Both the position numbers and the translations under genes were made by a program. Below are positions 8,117 through 16,825 of a stretch of 64,000 bases of DNA, piece after piece (within the stretch, counting starts at the first letter, position 1; the number at the start of each line of letters is the position of its first letter). The notes under the pieces are model-generated. The model had not been told where the DNA came from. It ran no database searches and saw nothing but the letters and a program-made list of their open reading frames with translations. This DNA is from Marinobacterium_A aestuariivivens. GTDB lineage: Bacteria > Pseudomonadota > Gammaproteobacteria > Pseudomonadales > Balneatricaceae. The DNA lies in assembly GCF_042661465.1 (NCBI RefSeq), contig NZ_JBHSWE010000001.1, positions 3,658,001 to 3,722,000 on the forward strand. The letters are read 5' to 3'.

Positions 8117-9397
8117 TCAGCGGAAGGCGATATCACGCAGGAAGAGGGATATCTGCGGGAAAATCACCAGCAATACGGTGGCGACGAACAGGATCACCAG
8201 AAAGGGCGGCACGCCACGGATCACGTCGATAAAGGGCCGGCGGAAGACGGCAACGGCGGTGAAGATATTGCAGCCGAATGGCGGCGTCGCGGCGCCGATG
8301 GCGACCTGCAGCGTGATCAGCACCCCGACCAGCACGGGATCGAGTCCGGCGGCCTTGACCAGCGGCGCGAAGATCGGTACCAGGATCAGGATCACGACGA
8401 TGGAGTCGACGAACATGCAGCCGATGAAGAAGGCAATGTTGATCGCCACCAGCGTCATGATCGGGCCGGCGCCATCGAGCCCTATCGAGGCGATGATCTG
8501 CTGCGGGATCTGGGCGTATGACAGCACCCAGGAGAAGGCCGCGCCGGCGGCGATCAGGATGAACACCACCGAGGTGACGGCGCCGGTCGACAGCGCGATA
8601 TCGAAGATGTCGCGCATCTTGATCGAGCGGAATACGATCGCTTCCAGAATCAGTGCATAGAGCACGCAGATCGCGGCGGCCTCGGTCGGGCTGAAGATGC
8701 CGCCGTAGATGCCGCCGACGACGATGACCGGAAAGCCCATTGGCCAGACGGCGCGGCGGATCGAGGCCAGGCGTTCACCCCAGCTGGCTTTCGGCTCGAC
8801 CGGGATGTTGTGGCGCTTGGCATACCAGATGCAGTAGATCGAGAACAGCACGATGATCAGCAGCCCCGGCCCGAGACCGGCGATGAACAGTTCCGAGATC
8901 GAGGTGCCGGAAATGACGCCGTAGATGATCATGCCGATCGACGGCGGGATCAGGTAGGCGAGGTCCGCGGCATTGACGATCAGGCCGATCGAGAAGCCGT
9001 CGTTGTAGCCGGCCCTGAGCATGCGCGGACGCATGGCGCCGCCGACCGCGACTACGGTGGCCTGGGTCGAGCCGCAAACCGCCCCGAAGAGTGCGCAGGC
9101 GGCGGTGACCGATACCGCCAGACCGCCGCGGATATGACCCATGAAGCGCATCACCACGTCGACCAGGCGGTCGGCCGAGTGGCCGCGGGTGATGATATCG
9201 GCGGCGAGGATGAACATCGGCACGGCAATCAGCGCGGCGGGTTTGACGCCGCCGATCATCTGCTGGACCACCATCTGCAGGCTCAGGTTCGGCAGGTAGA
9301 GGATGAAAGCCACGATGGTCGCGGCCAGCAGGGGCATCATCATCGGGAAGCCGGCGAGCAGCAAGGCCAGCATGATACCGAGCATTACTAGGGACAT
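8117..9397 (-). CDS. TRAP transporter large permease (DctM family)
   Basis: The twelve-helix ion-coupled permease of a tripartite TRAP importer, 426 residues. The family blocks are clear: the N-terminal MLGIMLALLLAGFPMMMPL, FGAVCGSTQATVVAVGGAM, and LIPPSIGMIIYGVISGTSI. It acts in the inner membrane with the small permease and the periplasmic receptor encoded upstream. The three genes lie in order receptor, small permease, large permease, with short gaps. The substrate is not defined by sequence; context suggests a guanidino compound (see 12525-13489). Confidence 0.92.
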   Translation of the reverse strand: MSLVMLGIMLALLLAGFPMMMPLLAATIVAFILYLPNLSLQMVVQQMIGGVKPAALIAVPMFILAADIITRGHSADRLVDVVMRFMGHIRGGLAVSVTAACALFGAVCGSTQATVVAVGGAMRPRMLRAGYNDGFSIGLIVNAADLAYLIPPSIGMIIYGVISGTSISELFIAGLGPGLLIIVLFSIYCIWYAKRHNIPVEPKASWGERLASIRRAVWPMGFPVIVVGGIYGGIFSPTEAAAICVLYALILEAIVFRSIKMRDIFDIALSTGAVTSVVFILIAAGAAFSWVLSYAQIPQQIIASIGLDGAGPIMTLVAINIAFFIGCMFVDSIVVILILVPIFAPLVKAAGLDPVLVGVLITLQVAIGAATPPFGCNIFTAVAVFRRPFIDVIRGVPPFLVILFVATVLLVIFPQISLFLRDIAFR

Positions 9398-9414
9398 GGT
9401 GGGCGCTCCTGTTG

Positions 9415-10107
9415 TTATTGGGACTTGTCGGGAGACTGCCCGGCATCGCTGTCGGCCGGGTGGTCCTGGTTGTACAGGTGCATCACCTCGGCGATTTCCG
9501 GATCCTCGTACTCGTCTACGGTGGTGAAGGAGATGTAGACGTCCGGGTCGGACAGATCGAGGTTTTTGAACACCGTCAGCAGGTACTGGATGCCGGTGAC
9601 CGCGAAGCCGACGATGACCCAGATGTAGGTCAGGTAGAGCGGAAACTGCAGTGCCGGCGTGACGCGGCCGCGGCGGGCGATCTTGGCCACGTATTCGAAG
9701 GCATACCAGGCCAGCGCCAGCATGGCGACGGCCGTCACCGCGGCGATCAGAATCATCAGCACCTTGCGGGCCCGTGCCGGCAGCACGTCGTACAGGGCCG
9801 ACATGCGGATATGACGGCCCTTGCGGGTGACGTAGCCGAGCCCCATGAAGGTGATGATGACGATCAGGAACTCGTTGAGCTCCTCGGTGAAATAGATGCT
9901 CTGGGAGAACAGGTAGCGGCCGAACACGTTGGCGATGGTGTTCAGGGCCATGATAATGATGCCCCAGCCCAACACATACATTTCGGCTTTGCCGATGATC
10001 CTGTCCAGCAGCGTAAGCAGCCGGTGGGTGATGGAGCGGGAGGGGCGCATTGCTTTTCCCTCGGGTTGAGCGATTGCCTGATGGGATGTCATGTCTTGTC
10101 GGCTCAT
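9415..10107 (-). CDS. TRAP transporter small permease (DctQ family)
   Basis: A four-helix small permease of about 230 residues. Characteristic blocks are ANVFGRYLFSQSIYFTEELNEF, read around residues 55-77, and GYVTRKGRHIRMSALYDVL. The ATG at 10107 is preferred over an upstream GTG (10125) because AGGAG sits 9 bases before it. An unusually long hydrophilic C-terminal tail of about 55 residues follows the last helix. It is 17 bases upstream of the large permease, so it is surely in the same transcript. Confidence 0.88.
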   Translation of the reverse strand: MSRQDMTSHQAIAQPEGKAMRPSRSITHRLLTLLDRIIGKAEMYVLGWGIIIMALNTIANVFGRYLFSQSIYFTEELNEFLIVIITFMGLGYVTRKGRHIRMSALYDVLPARARKVLMILIAAVTAVAMLALAWYAFEYVAKIARRGRVTPALQFPLYLTYIWVIVGFAVTGIQYLLTVFKNLDLSDPDVYISFTTVDEYEDPEIAEVMHLYNQDHPADSDAGQSPDKSQ

Positions 10108-10224
10108 GGATGACTTCTCCTGCACGGTCGTGCGGAACCTCCTAAGCCAGGGACTTCAACGTATAACTTAGGACAGGATAAGGCCCGGTGGTAATGACTC
10201 CCGGGGCCGCATTGGCAGGGGGCA

Positions 10225-10248
10225 GGCGCCAGCCTCCAGGGTGGCGCC
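10225..10248 (-). promoter_or_regulatory. Intercistronic hairpin between TRAP receptor and permease genes
   Basis: A 7-bp perfect stem (GGCGCCA / TGGCGCC) with a 10-base loop lies just downstream of the receptor gene, without a T tract. Such hairpins between dctP and dctQ commonly stabilise or attenuate the message so that the receptor is made in excess; that role is inferred here. Confidence 0.5.
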
Positions 10249-10262
10249 TTTGGCCGAACGGC

Positions 10263-11280
10263 TTACTGCATCGCGTTGACTTCGAGCAGCAGGTCGTCAA
10301 GCAGGGACTGGCCACGCTCGCCGGCGATCTCGACGTAGGCCGAATGAGTCGCCTGGCTGCGCTCGCGGAAAGCGGCGCGCTCTTCTTCGGACAGCTGGAT
10401 CATCTTGATCTCGGGCCGGGCGGTCTTGATTTTTTCGAGCTTCTCGGCGTTGAAGCGCTCGACGATGTCGCGGATATAGTTCTGCAGTTCGTCAGTGGTC
10501 TCGCTGATCAGCTGCTGGCGTTCCGGACTCAGGGTTTCGTACCAGTCGGTACCGGACATCACCGAGGTGACCAGTTCCTGCTCGCCGGCCCAGATCATGT
10601 AGTCGGTGACCTCGTAGAACTTCATCTCCTCGATCGCCGAGACCGGGTTGATCTGGCCGTCGACCTGCTTCAATTGCAGCGCACCATAGACCTCGCCGAA
10701 CGGCAGTGGCGTCGGGCTGGCGCCGAGATCTTCATAGGCTTTGAGCAGGATCGGCGAGACCATCACCCGCATCTTGAAATTGTCGAAGTCCTCGGGGCTG
10801 CGAATTTCGCGGTTGGTGGTCCAGACCTGGGGCCTTCGGAATAAAGGGTATGCAGCTGCAGCCCTTATTCTCGAAATCCTGGCTAAGGTCGTTGTAGATC
10901 ACCTTGCTTGAGCCCAGCAGCTTCGAAATGGCGGCCGAATCGGAGGGCAGGGTGTAGGTCAGCAGAAAGAGCTGGGATTCCGGCACGATGGTGCCGAGGT
11001 TGCCGACCGAAACGTTGGCAAACTGCACCACGCCGTCAGCGACCTGCTCGACCAGTTCGGTCGGGGTGCCCAGGGTGCCCAGCGGATAGATGCGGACGGT
11101 GACGTTACCGTTGGTTTTGGCCTCGATGCGCTTCTTGAATTCCTGGGCGTAGCTGTCCATGATCGAGCCCGGAATCTCCTCGATCGCGAACTTCCACTCT
11201 TCGGCCAGGGCCTGGGCCGAGGCCAGGGCGATGGATGCCGACAGTACGGCACCTTTAAGCAGTTTCTTGAATGTAGTCAT
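10263..11280 (-). CDS. TRAP transporter periplasmic substrate-binding protein (DctP family, two frameshifts)
   Basis: Periplasmic receptor of the first TRAP system, about 339 residues when repaired. A classical signal peptide is visible (TFKKLLKGAVLSASIALASA, cleaved near ALAEEWKF), followed by DctP blocks such as MDSYAQEFKKRIEAKTNGNV and VDGQINPVSAIEEMKFYEV. The ATG at 11280 with a G-rich site upstream is preferred to the GTG at 11298. Two separate single-base losses, at about 10861 and 10829-10832, shift the frame. Adding one base at each restores ENKGLQLHTLYSEGPQVWTT. The gene is divergent from the LysR at 11427. Confidence 0.88.
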
Positions 11281-11426
11281 GGCGAATACCCCCGTCACTC
11301 TTGTTGGTTTTATATCGGATCGGCTCGTAACAGGTCCAGTATTGCAAAAGGCTATTCATCGAAAAATATAAATTTTAATATACTCATATTCGTAAATTTT
11401 ATGTAAGTCCGTCAGGGGAAACCGCC
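11281..11426. promoter_or_regulatory. AT-rich divergent promoter region between TRAP operon and LysR gene
   Basis: 146 bases, strongly AT-rich from about 11340 to 11402, separating the receptor gene (-) and the LysR gene (+). LysR-type regulators normally bind such divergent regions to control both genes. No single operator sequence stands out clearly enough to call. Confidence 0.5.
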
Positions 11427-12344
11427 ATGTCCGCCTACTCGATGAAACACATGCAGACCTTTTGTACCGTTGTCGAGTACGGCGGCTTTGTCGGCGCGCA
11501 ATCAGCCCTGGGGATGAGTCAGCCGGCCATCAGCACTCATATCCGCGACTTCGAGATCCGCCTGGGATTCCAGCTCTGCCATCGCGGGCGCAGCGGTTTC
11601 AGCCTGACGGAGAAGGGCGAGGTCGTCTATCGCAAGTGCCGGGAGATGTTGAACTCGATCTCGGATTTCGAGGCGGATCTTGGCGAGCTGCGCAATACCC
11701 TGACCGGCACCCTGCGCGTCGGGCTGGTCGACAATGTCATCACCAACCGGGATCTGCCGATATCCGATGCCATACACCGCTTCTACAGTCGCAAGAACGA
11801 TGTCTCGATCCGGCTGCTGGTGCTGGCGCCGGAAGATCTCGAGCGCGAGCTGCTGACCGGCAATATTCATCTGGCCATCGGACTGTTTCAGAACCGCAGC
11901 AATTCCGTGACCTACCGGCATCTTTGCAGCGAGCGGCACGGTTTCTACTGCGGTCGCCGGCACCCGCTTTTCGACCGGCCCGAGAGCGAGATCAGTGTTG
12001 AATTGATCCGCCAGTACCCGATTTCATCCCGTACCTATCTGCAGCATGCCGATCTGCAGAATATCAAGAAGAGTCGCAGCGTCGCTTTCGTCTCGAACAT
12101 GGAAGCCCAGGCGCTGCTGATTCAGAGCGGCAGCTTTCTCGGATTCCTGCCGACCCATTATGCGTACCAGTGGGTGGAATCCGGCGAGATGCGGGCTTTC
12201 GAGCACCTCAACCTGTCCTGGCAATCGGAGTTCAGCCTGGCGATGCGCGCGTCACCGGCGCCGCAGAACATCGTCCAGGTATTCGTCGGCGATATCGAAG
12301 CGGCACTGGAGGCCCGTTCGCAAGCGCGGGAGCGGGCAGATTAG
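11427..12344 (+). CDS. LysR-family regulator of the TRAP/ureohydrolase cluster
   Basis: A LysR-type regulator of 305 residues. The N-terminal winged helix-turn-helix spans residues 5-65 (MKHMQTFCTVVEYGGFVGA, SQPAISTHIRDFEIRL), followed by a periplasmic-binding-protein-like effector domain. It lies between the divergent TRAP operon and the same-strand ureohydrolase gene, and so probably controls both in response to the imported compound. It resembles in style the LysR at 38021-38962 (same FEIRL..LCRRGR.GF.LT pattern), which also accompanies a TRAP transporter; the two may be paralogues. Confidence 0.85.
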   Translation: MSAYSMKHMQTFCTVVEYGGFVGAQSALGMSQPAISTHIRDFEIRLGFQLCHRGRSGFSLTEKGEVVYRKCREMLNSISDFEADLGELRNTLTGTLRVGLVDNVITNRDLPISDAIHRFYSRKNDVSIRLLVLAPEDLERELLTGNIHLAIGLFQNRSNSVTYRHLCSERHGFYCGRRHPLFDRPESEISVELIRQYPISSRTYLQHADLQNIKKSRSVAFVSNMEAQALLIQSGSFLGFLPTHYAYQWVESGEMRAFEHLNLSWQSEFSLAMRASPAPQNIVQVFVGDIEAALEARSQARERAD

Positions 12345-12524
12345 CCTTCATGCCTGTCCGGTTATTTACATCAAATAATATAATATTAACATTCTGTGTT
12401 TTATATTTTTTGATGAAAAATGTTTTGCAATACTGCCTCTGTCAAAGCCACCCGGCCCTGTGCGCCGGGTCATGCCCAACAATAAGACCGGTCTCGGACC
12501 GAGAGCAGACAGAGGTCATCAACT
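12345..12524 (+). promoter_or_regulatory. AT-rich promoter region upstream of the ureohydrolase gene
   Basis: An AT-rich stretch, about 12355-12430, contains an inverted repeat CATCAAA (12369-12375) / TTTGATG (12409-12415) with a 33-base spacer. It is a candidate regulator-binding region for the 12525 gene. An AGACAGAGG-type ribosome-binding site precedes the ATG. Confidence 0.4.
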
Positions 12525-13489
12525 ATGAGTGGAAATGCCTACGAAACGGGTCGTCTGAACCTGCCGTTTGTCGGATTCTGCACCTTTGGCAAGAACCGAA
12601 CCTGCGAGGATTGGGACAATATCAAGGCCGACGTGGCCTTTATGGGCGCCCCCTTCGACTGCGGTACCCAGTGGCGTTCCGGCGCGCGCATGGGGCCCCG
12701 CTCCGTACGCGAAGCTTCGACGCTGTTTTCCTTCGGCCACGGCGGCGCCTACTCCTACGAGGAGGACACTCTCTATCTGGAAGGCGTCAACATCGTCGAC
12801 ATCGGCGATGCCGACATGATCCATACCGACACCGAGAAGAGCCATGCCAACATCGAGTACGGTGTGCGCAAGATCCTCGAATCCGGCGCGCTGCCGGTGA
12901 TCGTCGGTGGTGACCACTCGGTCAACGCCCCCTGCATCCGTGCCTTCGAGGGCCGTGGGCCGATCCACATCATCCAGATCGACGCTCACCTCGACTTCGT
13001 CGACGAGCGTCACGGCGTGCGTTTCGGCCACGGCAACCCGATTCGCCGCGCCTCGGAGCAGGAGTTCGTCACCGGCATGACCCAGCTCGGCATCCGCAAT
13101 GTGTCGTCGTCCAACCGCGCCGACCACAAGGCGGCGGAAGATGCGGGCTCCACCATCCTGTCGGTACGCGACGTGCGTCGGCTCGGCACCCAGGGCGTGT
13201 TGGATCTGATTCCGAAAGGGGTCAACTACTACATCACCATCGACATCGACGGCTTCGACCCGTCGATCGCGCCGGCACCGGCACCCCGAGCCACGGCGGC
13301 TTCACCTACTACGAGGTGATGGAGATCCTGCAGGGTGTGGCGTTCAGCGGCGACGTGGTCGGCATCGACCTGTGCGAAGTGGCGCCGGACTACGACCACA
13401 CCGGCAGCACCAGCATCCTGGCCGCTCAGGTGCTGATGAATTTGATCGGCTACGTCTTCCACGGCCGCAAGCTGCGCCAGCAGGGCTGA
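12525..13489 (+). CDS. Agmatinase/guanidino-acid hydrolase, ureohydrolase family (one frameshift)
   Basis: A binuclear Mn-dependent ureohydrolase of about 321 residues when repaired. It hydrolyses a guanidino group to urea plus an amine or amino acid. The metal-binding motifs are present: GGDHSV, DAHLDF and DIDGFDPS. The frame breaks at 13274-13275, where adding one G restores APGTGTPSHGGFTYYEVMEI and runs to QQG and TGA at 13487-13489. The substrate may be agmatine, guanidinobutyrate, guanidinopropionate or another; sequence alone does not decide. The neighbouring LysR and TRAP importer suggest uptake of the guanidino compound from outside. Confidence 0.85.
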
Positions 13490-13514
13490 CGAATCCATAC
13501 CAGCAGTACCCCCG

Positions 13515-13552
13515 AAAAAACGCGGCCTCTGATTTCAGGGCGCCGCTTTTTT
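13515..13552. terminator. Bidirectional terminator between ureohydrolase and DUF2798 genes
   Basis: A run of A6, a hairpin with GCGGC/GCCGC arms, then T6. It can terminate transcription from both sides, and it lies between convergent genes. Confidence 0.7.
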
Positions 13553-13587
13553 CGTTTGTAAGCAGAAGTCCGCTCCGCACTTGCAAA

Positions 13588-13815
13588 TCAGGCGGTTATT
13601 CGACCGACTAGCCGGCGTACCAAGGGGGCCACGATTGCGACCGTTGGAAAGACCACGGGCCATGTCGTGACACAGCTCCTGACCTACTGGTCAAAAAATA
13701 CCGGGTGGATCATCCCCTGTGAGATCAAAAGGACGAAAGCAGAGACGATGCAGACCATGATGGCAGAGAGCAGGGCACTGAAAAGGATGGGCGCGAAACG
13801 AGCAGGAATACGCAC
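13588..13815 (-). pseudogene. DUF2798-family two-helix membrane protein with in-frame amber codon
   Basis: Too short for usual gene calls. A GTG at 13815 has AGGAG 6 bases upstream and begins VRIPARFAPILFSALLSA, the DUF2798 signature. The frame meets TAG at 13684-13686, then continues open with TTWPVVFPTVAIVAPLVRRL, the typical second helix, to TGA at 13588-13590. The total would be 75 residues, the normal family length. TAG for TGG (tryptophan) is a single-base change. It is therefore a fresh nonsense mutation, a sequencing error or, less likely, a read-through codon. It lies just downstream of the DUF2938 gene on the same strand. Confidence 0.72.
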
Positions 13816-13869
13816 TTCATTCTCCTGGTATGGTTGTGATGGATAGAATGGTGGTCAACCCGAAGCTGT

Positions 13870-14361
13870 TCAAGGCGAGTAAAAGCTCCGGGCCACCCAG
13901 GCTGTCGCATACAGGCCGAAACCAAAAACTGCATGTGTGAGGAGGCTCTGTAGACGAGCAGCGCCGGGACGCGGTGTTCGGGATGCGGCAATGCCGGCGC
14001 CCATGCCCGGTTGCATCAACAGGAAAGGGGCGAGAACGGTACCAATGCCGACAATCAGTGCAGGGCCAGGCGTGGGCTGCCGGACCCATTCGATTCCCCA
14101 GATAGCTATCAGCAAGGCCGCGAAAGCGATACCGGTCAGGTAATGGACGGCCCAGCCGATCAATCGTTCGCCGCGTACCGGAGCCGCGGCCGCGATGGAC
14201 TCATGTCGAAAGTGCCCGTCAGCCATGTGGGCGAACCAGCGGCCCACCAAGCCATAGTTGGGGAGCGCGATGCCGAGCAATGGCTTGCGAAGGATCCCCC
14301 ATAAATCCATCACCGCCGTAGCGCCGATCCCGATGAGCAGCGTCAATCCTACGTAATCCAT
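13870..14361 (-). CDS. DUF2938-family membrane protein
   Basis: An integral membrane protein of 163 residues with about four hydrophobic helices. The conserved DUF2938 block GLVGRWFAHMADGHFRH, then GERLIGWAVHYLTGI, is clear. The start at 14361 (MDYVGLTLLIGIG) is preferred to an upstream ATG at 14421, which would add a non-hydrophobic 20-residue leader and run into the operator. Function is unknown for the family. It is divergent from a MerR regulator, which very probably controls it. Confidence 0.8.
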   Translation of the reverse strand: MDYVGLTLLIGIGATAVMDLWGILRKPLLGIALPNYGLVGRWFAHMADGHFRHESIAAAAPVRGERLIGWAVHYLTGIAFAALLIAIWGIEWVRQPTPGPALIVGIGTVLAPFLLMQPGMGAGIAASRTPRPGAARLQSLLTHAVFGFGLYATAWVARSFYSP

Positions 14362-14409
14362 GAAGCTCTCCAGCGTTTGTCCAGTTGGGTAAGTAGTGCT
14401 AGCGTACAA

Positions 14410-14427
14410 CTTCAAGTTCACTTGAGG
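14410..14427. promoter_or_regulatory. SoxR-like MerR-family operator
   Basis: The 18-base near-palindrome CTTCAAGTTCACTTGAGG closely resembles the SoxR box (CCTCAAGTTAACTTGAGG). It sits in the divergent space between the DUF2938 gene and the MerR gene, starting 49 bases from one and ending 15 bases from the other. Confidence 0.65.
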
Positions 14428-14441
14428 TCAAGGGCCGGATT

Positions 14442-14900
14442 ATGGATATCACCGAAGTCTCGAAGCGTTCCGGACTTCCCGCCTCGACGCTGCGCTTCTA
14501 CGAGGAAAAGGGGTTGATCACGTCCATTGGGAGGCAGGGCCTGCGTCGACTTTTCGGCGCCAGGGTGCTGGAGCAGCTGGCACTGATCGCGCTGGGCCGT
14601 TCTGCGGGATTTTCATTGGACGAGATCGCCGGAATGTTAGGGGCTGACGGACGCCCCAGGATCGACAAGCAGGTGCTGGCAGACAAGGCGGAAGAACTCG
14701 ACAGGTCTATTCGCAAGTTGACGGCGATGCGTGACGGGCTGCGTCATGCCGCCGTTTGCTCGGCGCCGAGCCATATGGAGTGCCCGACGTTCCGCCGACT
14801 GCTGGGGCTGGCGGCGTCTGGAGCCATTGGCAAGCCGGAAAAGGCGACGTCGCCACGAAGGCGCCGTACCGACAAAAAGGAGCCGCCGGCCGGGCGCTGA
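14442..14900 (+). CDS. MerR-family transcriptional regulator
   Basis: A MerR-type regulator of 152 residues. The N-terminal winged helix is DITEVSKRSGLPASTLRFYEEKGLI, followed by the dimerisation helix from about residue 78. It has a short CSAPSHMECPTF segment with two cysteines, not the four-cysteine [2Fe-2S] cluster of SoxR. It lies divergently to DUF2938, with a SoxR-like operator in the gap. MerR proteins bind between -35 and -10 and untwist the promoter on effector binding. The effector here is unknown. The basic C-terminal tail (PRRRRTDKKEPPAGR) looks unstructured. Confidence 0.85.
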   Translation: MDITEVSKRSGLPASTLRFYEEKGLITSIGRQGLRRLFGARVLEQLALIALGRSAGFSLDEIAGMLGADGRPRIDKQVLADKAEELDRSIRKLTAMRDGLRHAAVCSAPSHMECPTFRRLLGLAASGAIGKPEKATSPRRRRTDKKEPPAGR

Positions 14901-14909
14901 AGGGCGTGA

Positions 14910-14976
14910 TTCGCCCGGAGGGCCGGGCTCCCACCTGGGGTTGGGTTCCGTGGGAGCTCGCTCTGCGAGCGAACGG
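14910..14976. repeat. Inverted pair of REP-like palindromes (REPIN-like)
   Basis: One unit reads TTCGCCCGGAGGGCCGGGCTCCCAC (inverted) and the other CCGTGGGAGCTCGCTCTGCGAGCGAA. Each is internally palindromic and they face each other. Both resemble the GTGGGAGC-type REPs of pseudomonads. The first unit is the inverse of the tandem copies at 51307-51372. Confidence 0.65.
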
Positions 14977-14980
14977 GCAC

Positions 14981-15010
14981 AAAAAGGGGCGGAACTTGCG
15001 TTCCGCCCCT
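14981..15010 (-). terminator. Terminator of the isocitrate lyase gene
   Basis: On the minus strand, GGGGCGGAA / TTCCGCCCC arms with a 6-base loop are followed by TTTTT. It starts 40 bases past the aceA stop. Confidence 0.85.
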
Positions 15011-15049
15011 GTGGGATGCTGATCTCGAGGTGTGATCAGGCGTTGGCTA

Positions 15050-16648
15050 TCAGCCGAACTGGTTCATCGTGTTGTCCTTGCCACCGGCCTTCAGCGCGGC
15101 TTCGCCGGCGAAGTATTCCTTGTGGTCGTCGCCGATGTTGGAGCCGGCCATGTCCTGGTGCTTGACGGTGGCGATACCTTCGCGCAGCTCGCGGCGCTGG
15201 ACGCCACCGGCGTAGGCCAGCATGCCTTCCTTGCCGAAGTAGCCCTTGGCCAGGGTGTCGGTCGACAGGGCCGCGGTGTGATAAGTCGGCAGCGTGATCA
15301 GGTGGTGGAAGATACCGGCTTCACGGGAGGCATCGGCCTGGAAGTTCTGGATGCGGGCATCGGCTTCGGCCGCCAGCTCGGTGTCGTCGTATTCGACGCT
15401 CATCAGTGCGGCGCGGTCGTAGGCGGAGACGTCCTTGCCGGCCTGGCTCCAGGCATCGAAGACCTGCTGACGGAAGTTCAGGGTCCAGTTGAACGACGGG
15501 CTGTTGTTGTAGACCAGCTTGGCGTTCGGCACCACTTCGCGGATGCGGTTGACCATGGCGGCGATCTGGCCGACGTGGGGCTTCTCGGTTTCGATCCACA
15601 GCAGGTCGGCACCGTTCTGCAGCGAGGTGATGCAGTCCAGCACGACGCGGTCTTCGCCGGAACCGGCCTTGAACTGGAACAGACCGGAGGCCAGGCGCTT
15701 GGGACGCACCAGCTTGCCGTTCTGCTTGATGACCACGTCGCCGTTGGCGATATCGTCGGCACTGTTGATCTCGTCACCGTCGATGAAGCTGTTGTACAGG
15801 TCGCCCAGGTCGCCCGGCTCCTTGGTCACGGCGATCTGCTTGGTCAGGCCGGCACCCAGGGAGTCGGTACGGGCGACGATGACACCGTCGTCGACGCCCA
15901 GTTCGAGGAAGGCGTAGCGCACGGCGTTGATCTTGGCGAGGAAGTCCTCGTGCGGCACGGTGACCTTGCCATCCTGGTGGCCGCACTGCTTCTCGTCGGA
16001 GACCTGGTTTTCGATCTGGATGCAGCAGGCGCCGGCTTCGATCATCTGCTTGGCCAGCAGGTAGGTCGCTTCGGCATTACCGAAACCTGCGTCAATATCG
16101 GCAATGATCGGTACAATATGGGTCTCGAAGTTGTCGATCTGGCTGACCAGCGCTTCTTCTTTGGCCTTGTCGCCGGCTTCGCGGGCGGCATCCAGGTCGC
16201 GGAACAGGTGGTTCAGTTCCCAGGCATCCGCCTGTTTCAGGAAGGTGTAGAGCTCCGCGATCAGGCCGGAAACGGCGGTTTTCTCGTGCATCGACTGGTC
16301 GGGCAGCGGGCCGAACTGGGAACGCAGGGCAGCGACCATCCAGCCGGAGAGGTACAGGTAGCGCTTCTGGGTGGTGCCGAAGTGCTTCTTGATGGAGATC
16401 AGTTTCTGCTGACCGATGAAGCCGTGCCAGCAGCCCAGGGACTGGGTGTAGGCGGCGGTGTCGGCATCGTAGTCAGCCATGTCCTGGCGCATGATCTTGG
16501 CGGTGTACTTGGCGATATCGAGGCCGGTGTTGAAACGGTTCTGCAGTTTCATGCGGGCGGCCGATTCCGGGTTGATGGCTCTCCAGCCGTCACCCATGGC
16601 GGCGCGGAGGCTGGCGATGGCGTCGATCTCTTGGCGGTAGTTAGACAT
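15050..16648 (-). CDS. aceA: Isocitrate lyase (long form)
   Basis: Isocitrate lyase, 532 residues, of the long form found in Pseudomonas and relatives (E. coli AceA is 434). It cleaves isocitrate to succinate and glyoxylate, the first step of the glyoxylate bypass, needed for growth on acetate and fatty acids. The active-site cysteine loop appears as EKQCGHQDGK, the long-form equivalent of KKCGH. The metal/substrate block IIADIDAGFGNAEATYLLAK is intact. It is a single-gene unit with its own terminator, and divergent from a LysR gene at 16826. Glyoxylate genes are normally induced on C2 substrates. Confidence 0.95.
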   Translation of the reverse strand: MSNYRQEIDAIASLRAAMGDGWRAINPESAARMKLQNRFNTGLDIAKYTAKIMRQDMADYDADTAAYTQSLGCWHGFIGQQKLISIKKHFGTTQKRYLYLSGWMVAALRSQFGPLPDQSMHEKTAVSGLIAELYTFLKQADAWELNHLFRDLDAAREAGDKAKEEALVSQIDNFETHIVPIIADIDAGFGNAEATYLLAKQMIEAGACCIQIENQVSDEKQCGHQDGKVTVPHEDFLAKINAVRYAFLELGVDDGVIVARTDSLGAGLTKQIAVTKEPGDLGDLYNSFIDGDEINSADDIANGDVVIKQNGKLVRPKRLASGLFQFKAGSGEDRVVLDCITSLQNGADLLWIETEKPHVGQIAAMVNRIREVVPNAKLVYNNSPSFNWTLNFRQQVFDAWSQAGKDVSAYDRAALMSVEYDDTELAAEADARIQNFQADASREAGIFHHLITLPTYHTAALSTDTLAKGYFGKEGMLAYAGGVQRRELREGIATVKHQDMAGSNIGDDHKEYFAGEAALKAGGKDNTMNQFG

Positions 16649-16825
16649 GCTAGATCCCTCGGTTGTGGTTCAGCCGCTGACTTGGCTGCTGTAGTTGTTG
16701 TTCGAGATCCATACTATGCCGGTCTCGATCATAATTGAAATAAATGGGTTCTATTTGTAACATTCAGGAGAAAAATATTTGTCTCAACTGCCGATGATAT
16801 CTGGCTTTGCGCGGGGGAGTCGACA

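Noticed and set aside
15032..16738. Plus-strand open frame of 568 codons opposite isocitrate lyase
   Set aside because: Antisense shadow of aceA, with no recognisable motif.
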